Assembly (NCBI GenBank): GCA_023131215.1
Contig: JAGLZV010000062.1
Span: 1 to 17,692, forward strand
Length of the DNA stretch: 17,692 nucleotides
Source of the DNA: Candidatus Methanophagales archaeon
GTDB lineage: Archaea; Halobacteriota; Syntropharchaeia; Alkanophagales; Methanospirareceae
Direction of reading: 5' to 3'
Both the position numbers and the translations under genes were made by a program. Position 1 is the first letter of the stretch. The number at the start of each line of letters is the position of its first letter. Below the pieces are notes generated by a model that ran no database searches, had not been told where the DNA came from, and worked only from the letters and a program-made list of their open reading frames with translations. Of this stretch, positions 1-6,277 are shown in pieces.

Positions 1-32
1 GTTCATCTAAACCCCTTTAGTTTTTCTTTGAT

Positions 33-57
33 AAAACTTTCTTTCTAAGAAAGTTTT
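33..57 (-). terminator. Hairpin at the end of mfnD
   Basis: A perfect inverted repeat has 11-bp arms (AAAACTTTCTT at 33-43 and AAGAAAGTTTT at 47-57) and a 3-base loop. The mfnD stop codon (45-47 on the minus strand) lies across the loop. The position fits a 3' end or RNA-stability hairpin. No long uridine run follows on the minus strand, so intrinsic termination is an inference; it could also serve a convergent gene outside the window. Confidence 0.5.
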
Positions 58-983
58 AATTTTAAAATAAAACGCCCTTCGGTTTTTACTTCCTCTTCCA
101 GCGGCAAAGTTCCAAATTTCGCTCTCAATATCAGTTCCGCCAGCTCATAATTTAACACCTTTGCTATACCCACCACAGAGGTTGTAGGTCTTGGGTTTAC
201 ATCCACAACGTATGCCTTGCCATCTTCTCCAAATACAAAATCTAGCCCCACATATCCTTTGCAGTGAAGCATGGTTACAACCTTCTTACTTATGCTCATT
301 ATCTCCTTCTCAGCTTCTCGTCCTACAAAATACGGAACTAATCCTCCTTCATATCGCAGCCTCTCACGCTCCATCCTTACAAATTGTTTGTTTATCGTCA
401 GCGGTAACACAGAAGAACCCCCAACTACCACGCTACTGCTTATATCCTCCCCTTTTATAAATTCTGTTACGATGTAATCCTGATTATCGTCATAAAAAAA
501 TATCTCCTCGTGATTTTTTCCCCCATTAAGTATAAAAACGTTTTCCGCTGCACATCCATATCTCGGCTTCTTTACATATACATTCTTTCGTGCTTCACCT
601 TCTCTCATCCCATCCTCGGGTATAATCTTCGGCACGGGTATTCCCTTATCACCCAAAATTTTTGTTGTTCGGAGCTTATCAGCGCATATTTCTACGCACT
701 CAGAGGGACAGCCCAAATTAACAGTATTCGATTCTACGAGTTCTGTAAGTTCGCATAACTTATCATCGGGAGCAATAACGATGCCAGCATCGCTTCCCTT
801 TGAGAGCTTATCTACCGCTGCTTCAAAATCATTTTCTGCCACCGGATAGACAACTTCATTCCCCAGTCTCTCAAAGCTCCCTCTTAACGTTGTAAGCATT
901 GCTTTTCCCTCCCTTAACAAAGATGCACCTTCCTCCCTGCCCTGGCCTCCGCCCACTGCGTACTCCGCCACCATTACCCTCAT
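45..983 (-). CDS. mfnD: ATP-grasp ligase, probable tyramine-L-glutamate ligase MfnD
   Basis: This 312-residue protein is an ATP-grasp enzyme of the COG1821 type. In methanogens MfnD joins tyramine to the gamma-carboxyl of L-glutamate using ATP, an early cytoplasmic step of methanofuran synthesis. Visible support: an N-terminal segment beginning MRVMVAEYAVGGG, the lysine-containing YVKKPRYGCAAENVF segment near residues 136-150, the TEFIKGEDIS segment near 173-182, and the metal- and ATP-binding end GLDFVFGEDGKAYVVDVNPR near 246-265, followed by PTTS. The start is an ATG 8 bp after the stop of the upstream repeat-protein gene, so the two are probably co-transcribed. The family call rests on recognition of the whole sequence; another COG1821 carboligase remains possible. 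Its presence points to an organism that makes methanofuran (methanogen, anaerobic methanotroph or Archaeoglobus-like). Confidence 0.8.
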   Translation of the reverse strand: MRVMVAEYAVGGGQGREEGASLLREGKAMLTTLRGSFERLGNEVVYPVAENDFEAAVDKLSKGSDAGIVIAPDDKLCELTELVESNTVNLGCPSECVEICADKLRTTKILGDKGIPVPKIIPEDGMREGEARKNVYVKKPRYGCAAENVFILNGGKNHEEIFFYDDNQDYIVTEFIKGEDISSSVVVGGSSVLPLTINKQFVRMERERLRYEGGLVPYFVGREAEKEIMSISKKVVTMLHCKGYVGLDFVFGEDGKAYVVDVNPRPTTSVVGIAKVLNYELAELILRAKFGTLPLEEEVKTEGRFILKLKLS

Positions 984-991
984 TTTATTTT

Positions 992-2137
992 TTATTTCGC
1001 GGGTGCAAGTGTTTTCCCATGCTCAACGAGCTTTGCTAACGCAAGGAGTATATTTACGAAATAGTCATTATGCAAGGATTTATCCAAATCTTTCTCCCAG
1101 CTTTTCTTAATTGCATCAAATCTCTTCTCCGTCGCTTCCGATATTTTGCCAATGCTGGAAGCATAAACTTCAGCCATGCCTGCTTTTTTGGGCTTTTCCA
1201 CTTTTTTCACCTCTTCCTTTTCCCCTCTTCGCAAACCCGTAAGTGGATAGCCCATTGTATTTATCGCTCTCGTCACTGATGATATCTTTATCGGCTCCGC
1301 CCTTATCTTATTCTCCGCTTCCAGAATATCCTCTGCCGTTATCGTTTTTTTCTCTATCCTTTCGCGGTATTTCTGCAGCCAGCCTGGTCCTCTCTCTATT
1401 ATTTCTGCCCCTTCCTTTTTTTCAACGGGTTTCTCTTTTTTCACTTCCGCTTCCGCCTTTATCCCTCTTCGCAAACCTGTAAGAGGATAGCCCATTGCAT
1501 TTATCGCTCTCGTCACTGTTATCAGCTTTATTGGCACCTTCCTTATCCTGTTCTCGGCTTCCAGAATATCTTCTGCTGTTATCGCCCCTTTATCTATCCT
1601 TTCGCGATATTTCTGCAGCCAGTCTGGTCCTCTCTCTATTATTTCTGCCTCTTCCCTCTTTTCGACGAGCTTCTCCTTTTCCACTTCTGCTTCTGCCTTT
1701 CTCCCTCTCCACAAGCCCGTAAGTGGATAGCCGGCTGTATTTATCGCTCTCGCCACTGTTGATATCTTTATCGGCTCCACCCTTATCCTGCTCTCGGCTT
1801 CCAGAATGTCTTCTACTGTTATCGTCCCTTTCTCTATCCTTTCGCGATATTTCTGCAACCAACTTGGTCCTCGCTCTATCCTTCCGGGTTCTGCTCTCCC
1901 TTTAACAGGTTCCTCCTTTTTCTCTTCTTTCACTTCCGTTTCTGCCTTTTTCCCTTTTCGCAAACCTGTAATTGGATAGTTCATTGCATTTATCGCTCTC
2001 GTCACTGTTGATATCTTTATCGGCTCCGTCCTTATCCTGTTTTCTGCTTCCAAAATATCCTCTACAGTTATCGCTCCCTTTTCTATTCTTCCCTTGTATT
2101 TCAGTATCCAATCTGGTGCTCTCTCTATTCTTCCCAC
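992..2137 (-). CDS. Unrecognised protein of four tandem HTH-like modules
   Basis: I do not recognise this 381-residue protein. It is four copies of an ~80-residue unit (residues 1-84, 85-165, 166-245 and from 246). Each has a conserved core of about 57 residues (IERxPxWLxKYRERI, then ITxEDILEAE, then PIKxSTVTRAINxMGYPLTG) and a variable Lys/Glu-rich linker. The core ends in a segment resembling a helix-turn-helix recognition helix: TVTRAIN is like the TVSRALN of LacI-type regulators. A tandem DNA- or RNA-binding array is therefore my inference. A distinct ~55-residue helical tail follows (ISEATEKRFDAIKKSWEKDL, then a leucine-rich helix). No signal peptide or membrane segment is seen. The start is GTG, with a purine-rich GGGAAGGG upstream on the minus strand. 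It lies 8 bp before mfnD in the same direction, but nothing in it suggests a cofactor role. Confidence 0.75.
   Translation of the reverse strand: MGRIERAPDWILKYKGRIEKGAITVEDILEAENRIRTEPIKISTVTRAINAMNYPITGLRKGKKAETEVKEEKKEEPVKGRAEPGRIERGPSWLQKYRERIEKGTITVEDILEAESRIRVEPIKISTVARAINTAGYPLTGLWRGRKAEAEVEKEKLVEKREEAEIIERGPDWLQKYRERIDKGAITAEDILEAENRIRKVPIKLITVTRAINAMGYPLTGLRRGIKAEAEVKKEKPVEKKEGAEIIERGPGWLQKYRERIEKKTITAEDILEAENKIRAEPIKISSVTRAINTMGYPLTGLRRGEKEEVKKVEKPKKAGMAEVYASSIGKISEATEKRFDAIKKSWEKDLDKSLHNDYFVNILLALAKLVEHGKTLAPAK
1223..2137 (-). repeat. Four in-frame tandem repeats (period 240-252 bp) inside a gene
   Basis: The four copies start at about 2137, 1885, 1642 and 1402, reading on the minus strand. 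Conservation is visible in the DNA as well as in the protein. For example, the stretch reading TTTCGCGATATTTCTGCA on the plus strand recurs almost unchanged near 1359, 1599 and 1842. The copies are thus fairly recent duplications or are kept alike by gene conversion. Linkers between cores vary most. Confidence 0.85.
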
Positions 2138-2180
2138 TTGTTACCCTTCCCTACACTTTTCTCATTCTTTCTTTCACTAT

Positions 2181-2196
2181 AATAATATTTATGCAT
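2181..2196. promoter_or_regulatory. Shared divergent AT-rich promoter region (TATA-like)
   Basis: The sequence ATAATAATATTTATGC lies between the minus-strand repeat-protein gene and the plus-strand ribosomal microprotein gene. It could act as an archaeal TATA box in both directions: about 60-70 bases ahead of the ATT start at 2255 and about 50 bases ahead of the GTG at 2137. Assignment rests on composition and spacing only. Confidence 0.4.
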
Positions 2197-2254
2197 CAAA
2201 AAGAAACTTAGGCTATAATAAATCAAAAAGAAATAAGAAAGGTGGTGATTTAAA

Positions 2255-2341
2255 ATTCCCTGCGGAAAGAAGAGAAAGCTGGCAAAGATGCGGAAGCACA
2301 AGTTGAAGAAGAGAAGGAAGAAGATGAGGTATAAGAAGTAA
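2255..2341 (+). CDS. 27-residue AURKAIP1/COX24-type ribosomal microprotein, ATT start
   Basis: The reading frame encodes a 27-residue, almost entirely Lys/Arg protein with the pattern PCGKKRKLAKM, HKLKKRR and RYKK-stop. It matches the tiny AURKAIP1/COX24-domain proteins (mitochondrial mS38, mycobacterial bS22, and Bacteroidetes proteins of the pattern PxGKKRKxxxMxxHKxKKR). Those proteins, like eukaryotic/archaeal eL41, bind the decoding-centre side of the small ribosomal subunit. The frame has a TGA at 2246-2248 and no ATG, GTG or TTG before the conserved Pro-Cys-Gly. A near-perfect Shine-Dalgarno sequence GGTGGTGAT (2241-2249) sits 5 bases before ATT at 2255-2257, so AUU is the likely start codon. 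The internal ATG at 2288 would lose the conserved front half. The gene precedes aIF5A, consistent with a translation role. Confidence 0.7.
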   Translation: MPCGKKRKLAKMRKHKLKKRRKKMRYKK

Positions 2342-2452
2342 GCTGTGCTTCCTACTGTTTCTTTTAAAAATTTAAAAAGTCATCTAAGCTAACCAATCGT
2401 TTTGTTTGCGGTAAAAAATAAGGCGACTTCACTATTTTAATCCAATGAAAAG

Positions 2453-2462
2453 AATTTAAATA
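2453..2462 (+). promoter_or_regulatory. TATA box for the aIF5A cluster
   Basis: AATTTAAATA lies about 55 bases ahead of the aIF5A ATG. This predicts transcription starting around 2485-2490 and a short leader carrying the Shine-Dalgarno GAGGAGTGAG at 2498-2507. Called from composition and spacing. Confidence 0.5.
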
Positions 2463-2514
2463 AGGAAGGAGAATTAAGAGAATTAGGAGAAAAGGCAGAG
2501 GAGTGAGATAAAAT

Positions 2515-2904
2515 ATGAAAGAGCTAACAGAAGTAAGGACGTTAAAGGAAGGGAGATACGTTGTTATGGATGAAGAGCCCTGCACGATACTGAGCATGAC
2601 GACTTCAAAGCCTGGGAAGCATGGAGCGGCGAAAGCGAGGATAGAGGGGATGGGTGTATTTGATTCGCAAAAAAGAACGGCAATTCAGCCTGTTACTGCG
2701 AAGTTATATGTGCCAGTGATAGAGCGAAGGAGTGGTCAAGTGCTTTCTGTTTTGGATGATACAGTGCAGGTTATGGACCTAGAAGACTATTCAACGATTG
2801 AAATAGAAATACCGGAGGAATTGAAGGGTAAGGGAAGGATTGAGCCTGGTAAGGAGATATCTTTTTTACATTATGAGGGAAAATACAAGATAGATATGAA
2901 ATAA
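2515..2904 (+). CDS. eif5a: Translation initiation factor 5A (aIF5A)
   Basis: This 129-residue protein is archaeal IF5A, the small two-domain factor that binds the ribosomal E/P site and relieves stalling at difficult peptide bonds. The hallmark loop TTSKPGKHGAAKARI (residues 29-43) is intact. Lys35 in PGKHG is the residue converted to hypusine or deoxyhypusine by deoxyhypusine synthase. The N-terminal SH3-like barrel is followed by the OB-fold domain from about residue 72 (LYVPVIERRSGQVLSVLDD). Length is normal for archaea. The ATG has a good Shine-Dalgarno sequence 7 bases upstream. It begins a closely spaced plus-strand series running to glycyl-tRNA synthetase. Confidence 0.96.
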   Translation: MKELTEVRTLKEGRYVVMDEEPCTILSMTTSKPGKHGAAKARIEGMGVFDSQKRTAIQPVTAKLYVPVIERRSGQVLSVLDDTVQVMDLEDYSTIEIEIPEELKGKGRIEPGKEISFLHYEGKYKIDMK

Positions 2905-2931
2905 GAAGAAAAAGAAAAGAGGGGGGATAAA

Positions 2932-3195
2932 ATGGCTGAGAAGAAGTTGATAGGGAGAATTACGCATTATTTCTCGGGGATAGGAGTTGCAGTGATAGAG
3001 CTGAGTGATGATATAAAGGCGGGGGATAAAATAAGAATAGAAGGGGCTACAACATCGTTCGAGCAGGTTGTGGAATCGATGGAGATAGAGAATGAAAAAG
3101 TTGAACTCGCTACGGTGGGGCAGTCAATAGGGATGAAAGTGAAAGATAGGGTAAGACTGCATGACAGCGTGTACAAAATAATGGAAGTAGAGTAG
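2932..3195 (+). CDS. Translation elongation factor-like small beta-barrel protein
   Basis: This 87-residue protein resembles a free-standing EF-Tu/IF2 domain-2-type beta barrel: an opening GRITHYFSGIGVAVIELSDD, then IKAGDKIRIEGATTSFEQVVESM and a closing VGQSIGMKVKDRVRLHDSVYK. Archaeal proteins of this kind are usually named translation elongation factor-like; their exact job is not established. It has no GTPase domain. The Shine-Dalgarno GAGGGGGGA sits just ahead of the ATG. It lies 27 bp after aIF5A, so co-transcription and a role near translation or RNA binding are reasonable inferences. Confidence 0.8.
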   Translation: MAEKKLIGRITHYFSGIGVAVIELSDDIKAGDKIRIEGATTSFEQVVESMEIENEKVELATVGQSIGMKVKDRVRLHDSVYKIMEVE

Positions 3196-3266
3196 AACAG
3201 AGAAATAAGGTGTAAAGAGAAGGAAAAGTGGTTTTGCGGCTGCGGTGGAAGTGAAAGTGAAACAAA

Positions 3267-4124
3267 ATGAAGGAGAAAGAAAGAGAGCAAATAAAAATCA
3301 GGGATATAATGATAGAAGATGTCGCTTACGTGACAGTGCCGGGGACGCGAGAGGAGGTAATGGTGATATGCAAAGAAAGATACATCTCAGGGGTTCCGGT
3401 TGTTAAAGAAGGAAAAGTAGTGGGTGTAGTTACGAGACAGGATTTGCTAAGAAAACCTGATGAGGGGCAAATAGCGTTGCTGATGAGCAGGAACCCCATT
3501 ACGATCAGTCCTGATGCTACCATTATAGAGGCGGCGGGAGTTATTCTCTCACATGGAATACGTCGTTTACCTGTAGTGAAGGAACAAAAGCTTGTTGGGA
3601 TAATAACAGTCGCGGACATCGTCAGGGAAATAGCGGAGCTGGGCTATAAGGAGCCCATAGGTGATTACATAGGGAATAAGACCATGACAATATGGGATGG
3701 GATGCCTTTATCAGTTGCAGGTCGAATAATGGAGCTTGCAAGGGCAAAAGCAGTTCCAGTTCTGAGTTCCGAACGCGAACTGGTTGGACTGATAACAGAC
3801 CGGGATTTGATAAATGCTGCGGTGATAGAGGATGCAACAGAGGATTCGGACTTATCTTTAGGTTCCGATGAGGATGAATGGACGTGGGAGGGAATGAGGG
3901 ATACAATGAGACTGTATTACAGCGTATCAAAGATAAAATTGCCAGATAAGCTTGTAAGGGAGATAATGGTAAAGGAAGTGGTTACAGCGACTCGTAATTG
4001 TGAAGTGAGTGAATGTGCGGGGAAGATGAGCAAAAACAGGTTCGATCAGCTTCCTGTTATTTCCACAAGGGGTAAATTGACCGGCATACTCCTCGATAGG
4101 AATCTTCTGAAGGTTTTAGTGTAG
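3267..4124 (+). CDS. Four-CBS-domain protein
   Basis: This 285-residue protein is made of four CBS motifs, at about residues 11-64, 71-125, 132-190 and 226-285. Each starts with a short ExM-type segment (IRDIMIEDV, IALLMSRNP, IGDYIGNKT, VREIMVKEV) and ends with a G(V/I)(V/I)T.xD-type strand-helix (VGVVTRQDLL, VGIITVADIV, VGLITDRDLI, TGILLDRNLL). An acidic insert (EDATEDSDLSLGSDEDEW) separates the third and fourth. Paired CBS motifs bind adenosine nucleotides such as AMP, ATP or SAM; four-CBS archaeal proteins resemble the AMPK gamma subunit in layout. No attached catalytic domain is present, so it probably senses nucleotides and acts on a partner. No strong Shine-Dalgarno sequence is visible in the 71-bp gap before it. 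Confidence 0.9.
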   Translation: MKEKEREQIKIRDIMIEDVAYVTVPGTREEVMVICKERYISGVPVVKEGKVVGVVTRQDLLRKPDEGQIALLMSRNPITISPDATIIEAAGVILSHGIRRLPVVKEQKLVGIITVADIVREIAELGYKEPIGDYIGNKTMTIWDGMPLSVAGRIMELARAKAVPVLSSERELVGLITDRDLINAAVIEDATEDSDLSLGSDEDEWTWEGMRDTMRLYYSVSKIKLPDKLVREIMVKEVVTATRNCEVSECAGKMSKNRFDQLPVISTRGKLTGILLDRNLLKVLV

Positions 4125-4137
4125 GGGGGGAATAAAA

Positions 4138-4587
4138 ATGAGTTTTTTAGGTGGGATTTTCAAACAGCGAAGAACGCGGTATAAGATGAATGAGGATGAG
4201 AAATTTTATTTGATGAGTTGTTCAGACCTGTTGGGAGAAATAACGTCAGTTATAGACGGCGTAGTGGTCATGCATGACTTCTTCTGGGAGAAAATTGCAG
4301 AAAGTAAATATGAAAAAGAAATGAGAAAGTGTGGGGATGCTACGAAGAGCACACTCAGTGAGGCGGAGTATATTAAGGCGCCGGGTCGTTTCAAAGAGAT
4401 GCATGAGCATCTTGTGAAAGGGCTCAGATATTTTGAGGAGTCTTACAGGGAATCCCTAATTTATTTAACGGATAGCCAGAGGGAGCATATAGCTAAAGCG
4501 ATAGAATTAGCGCTGTTAGGGAGTGCAGAGCTCAGGGATGGGAACAAGCAGTGGGAGAAGATAAAGGAGAAAGCGCTGATAGAGTAG
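4138..4587 (+). CDS. Unrecognised mostly helical protein
   Basis: I do not recognise this 149-residue protein. After a short basic N-terminus (FKQRRTRYKM) it is predicted almost wholly alpha-helical, with alternating hydrophobic and charged residues that suggest a helical bundle. It has no membrane segment or signal peptide, and only two cysteines (in LMSCSDL and MRKCGDA). The ATG follows the CBS gene by 13 bp with a strong G-rich ribosome site (TAGGGGGGGAA). It ends 13 bp before glycyl-tRNA synthetase. This tight packing argues that it is real and co-expressed with the CBS protein and glyS; a joint function with the CBS protein is possible but unproven. Confidence 0.75.
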   Translation: MSFLGGIFKQRRTRYKMNEDEKFYLMSCSDLLGEITSVIDGVVVMHDFFWEKIAESKYEKEMRKCGDATKSTLSEAEYIKAPGRFKEMHEHLVKGLRYFEESYRESLIYLTDSQREHIAKAIELALLGSAELRDGNKQWEKIKEKALIE

Positions 4588-4600
4588 TAGTCAATGCAAA

Positions 4601-6076
4601 ATGACAAGTGCTGATAGGGGTAAAGAAGCGAGGAAAGATGAAATAGCAGAGCTTGCTCGTAGGAGAGGGTTCTTGTGGCTGGCTTTTGAGATATACGGAG
4701 GTGCAGCGGGATTCTATGATTACGGTCCCTTAGGTGCGTTGCTGAAGAGGAGGGTAGAAGAGGCGTGGAGGGATTTTTATTCGAGAGAGGGATTTTATGA
4801 GGTTGAGACGACAAATATTGCACCAAGGGAGATATTTGAGGCATCAGGACATTTAGAAAGTTTTACTGATAGAGCAGTGGTGTGCAAGCACTGCAAGAGC
4901 TTTTTTCGTGTGGTGAAAGGTGTAGATGTAAGTGAGAAATGCCCGGAATGTGGTGGAGAGCTTGAAGCGGCAGGTGAATTTAATCTGATGTTTCAGACGA
5001 GAATAGGCGTGCCAAAAGGAGCGTTAAAGAAAAGCGAAGGCTATCTGAGACCAGAGACAGCGCAGGGCATATTTCTCAATTTTCAAAGATTGCTGAGATT
5101 CAATCGTGATAAACTGCCTTTTGGTGTGATACAGATAGGGAAGGCATACAGGAACGAGATTTCACCAAGAAAGAGCCTTATTCGGCTACGTGAGTTCACA
5201 ATGGCAGAGGCAGAGGTTTTTGTAGACCCTCAGGAGAAGAACAATCATCCGGGATTTGAGGATGTGAAGGATAGGAAGCTAAGGTTTGTTCCAAGTGATG
5301 GTGAAGAAGGGGAAAAGAGCGTAGGGGAAGCAGTTAGGAGCGGGATAATTGCAAATGAGTATTTAGGCTATCACATAGCGAAGGTGGAGGAGTTTCTGGA
5401 TGGGATAGGCATTCCAGAGGATAGAATGAGATTCAGGCAGCATCACCAGGAGGAGATGGCGCATTATGCAAGAGATTGCTGGGATGCGGAGTTCCTTAGC
5501 GATAGATATGGATGGATGGAGATAGTGGGTGTAGCGGATAGAGGGGATTATGACCTTTCAACGCATGCATCGCATTCGAATGTAGATATGGGTGTGCATG
5601 TCCAAGCCAGTGCTCAAGGCGAAGGCCAAGCTGAAGCCGGGAAGGCAAAGGCAAAGATAATACCGCATGTGATTGAGCCCTCTTATGGAATAGACCGGAT
5701 AATTTACGCGTTGTTGGAGAGTTCGTTTTACGAAGAGCAAGTGGGGAAAGAAAAAAGGAATGTGCTGAGGTTTAAAAGCGAGATAGCGCCGTTAAAAGCG
5801 GCTGTATTCCCCTTGCTTAACAGAGATAAGTTGAAGATAAAGGCAAGGGAGGTGTTTCAGAAGCTAAGGGATGCGTCAATATTCGTGGAATATGATGATT
5901 CCGGCAGTATTGGCAGAAGGTATCGGCGTCAGGATGAGATAGGCACGCCTTATTGCATCACCATAGATTACGAAACGCTGGAAGACGATACGGTGACGAT
6001 AAGGGAAAGAGACACGATGGAACAGGTTAGGGTTGCGATAGCGGAAGTTAAAGATGTGTTGTTAAAAAGGGAATAG
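4601..6076 (+). CDS. glyS: Glycyl-tRNA synthetase (class II, alpha2 type)
   Basis: This 491-residue class II synthetase charges tRNA-Gly with glycine. Landmarks: the N-terminal FEIYGGAAGFYDYGPLG glycine-site region (29-45); a zinc-binding pair CKHC (95-98) and CPEC (114-117); YLRPETAQG (148-156); motif 2 with the AYRNEISPR and RLREFTMAEAE segments (182-205); motif 3 EPSYGIDRI (359-367); and a C-terminal anticodon-binding domain from about 395 containing DDSGSIGRRYRRQDEIGTP. Archaeal versions are usually near 570 residues. This one lacks the long insert normally present between the THASHSNVDMGV segment and the PHVIEPS segment and has only a ~20-residue Ala/Gly/Lys-rich linker there. The ATG has no clear Shine-Dalgarno sequence and follows the previous gene closely. 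Confidence 0.95.
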   Translation: MTSADRGKEARKDEIAELARRRGFLWLAFEIYGGAAGFYDYGPLGALLKRRVEEAWRDFYSREGFYEVETTNIAPREIFEASGHLESFTDRAVVCKHCKSFFRVVKGVDVSEKCPECGGELEAAGEFNLMFQTRIGVPKGALKKSEGYLRPETAQGIFLNFQRLLRFNRDKLPFGVIQIGKAYRNEISPRKSLIRLREFTMAEAEVFVDPQEKNNHPGFEDVKDRKLRFVPSDGEEGEKSVGEAVRSGIIANEYLGYHIAKVEEFLDGIGIPEDRMRFRQHHQEEMAHYARDCWDAEFLSDRYGWMEIVGVADRGDYDLSTHASHSNVDMGVHVQASAQGEGQAEAGKAKAKIIPHVIEPSYGIDRIIYALLESSFYEEQVGKEKRNVLRFKSEIAPLKAAVFPLLNRDKLKIKAREVFQKLRDASIFVEYDDSGSIGRRYRRQDEIGTPYCITIDYETLEDDTVTIRERDTMEQVRVAIAEVKDVLLKRE

Positions 6077-6180
6077 GAAATAGGGAATAGCCAATCAGGT
6101 GAGTGAATAAGGAAGTTTCTCGCTTCTGACTCTTGTCTTCTGATGTTGCCTATTGGCTACTTGCCTATTGGCCATTGGCT
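6062..6180. repeat. Inverted pair of short-period degenerate repeats
   Basis: On the left are 7-base-period words (GGGAATA, GGAAATA, GGGAATA, GCCAATC), which start inside the last codons of glyS. On the right, the opposite strand carries ATAGCCA, ATGGCCA, ATAGGCA, AGTAGCCA, ATAGGCA. The 9-mer ATAGCCAAT at about 6086-6094 pairs exactly with ATTGGCTAT at about 6173-6181. No gene lies between the arms. The layout resembles the arrays around the four-helix-bundle gene at 13584. Confidence 0.55.
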
Positions 6181-6185
6181 ATACC

Positions 6186-6204
6186 TTTTGCTACGTTAGC
6201 AAAA
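6186..6204. promoter_or_regulatory. Palindrome upstream of the trpB2 TATA box, candidate operator
   Basis: A perfect inverted repeat, TTTTGCTA-CGT-TAGCAAAA, ends 8 bases before the trpB2 TATA box. That position suits a regulator-binding site. It could instead be a 3' hairpin for glyS, but no T-run follows it. Confidence 0.4.
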
Positions 6205-6212
6205 AAGAGAGA

Positions 6213-6222
6213 TTTTTATATA
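6213..6222 (+). promoter_or_regulatory. TATA box for trpB2
   Basis: TTTTTATATA lies about 60 bases ahead of the start codon and predicts a transcript start near 6245. The leader would contain the Shine-Dalgarno GAGGTGA at 6261-6267. Confidence 0.55.
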
Positions 6223-6277
6223 TGAATATATTTATACAGCTATGAGCATTTATGCGGAATGAGGTGAAAATGATAAA

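Noticed and set aside
1590..2111. Other-frame minus-strand ORFs within the repeat-protein gene (ISRKDRERD-type sequence)
   Set aside because: They come from the same tandem DNA repeats read one base out of frame. The chosen frame has the longer, better folded-looking repeat and a regular start and stop.
1223..2137. CRISPR array
   Set aside because: The repeats are ~240 bp apart, coding and in frame, with no uniform short repeat-spacer structure.
2204..2215. Possible further MITE traces (CTTAGGCT near 2208, GCCTAAGTA near 16886)
   Set aside because: They match only 8-9 bases of the internal hairpin at 13917, with no terminal repeats or duplication nearby. Chance matches.
2094..2306. 70-codon plus-strand frame overlapping the microprotein
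   Set aside because: It runs through the repeat-protein promoter and ends out of frame inside the microprotein, with no family features.
6077..6277. tRNA or structured RNA gene in the glyS-trpB2 gap
   Set aside because: No cloverleaf or T-loop signature is visible. The pairing seen is explained by the inverted short repeats and the small palindrome.
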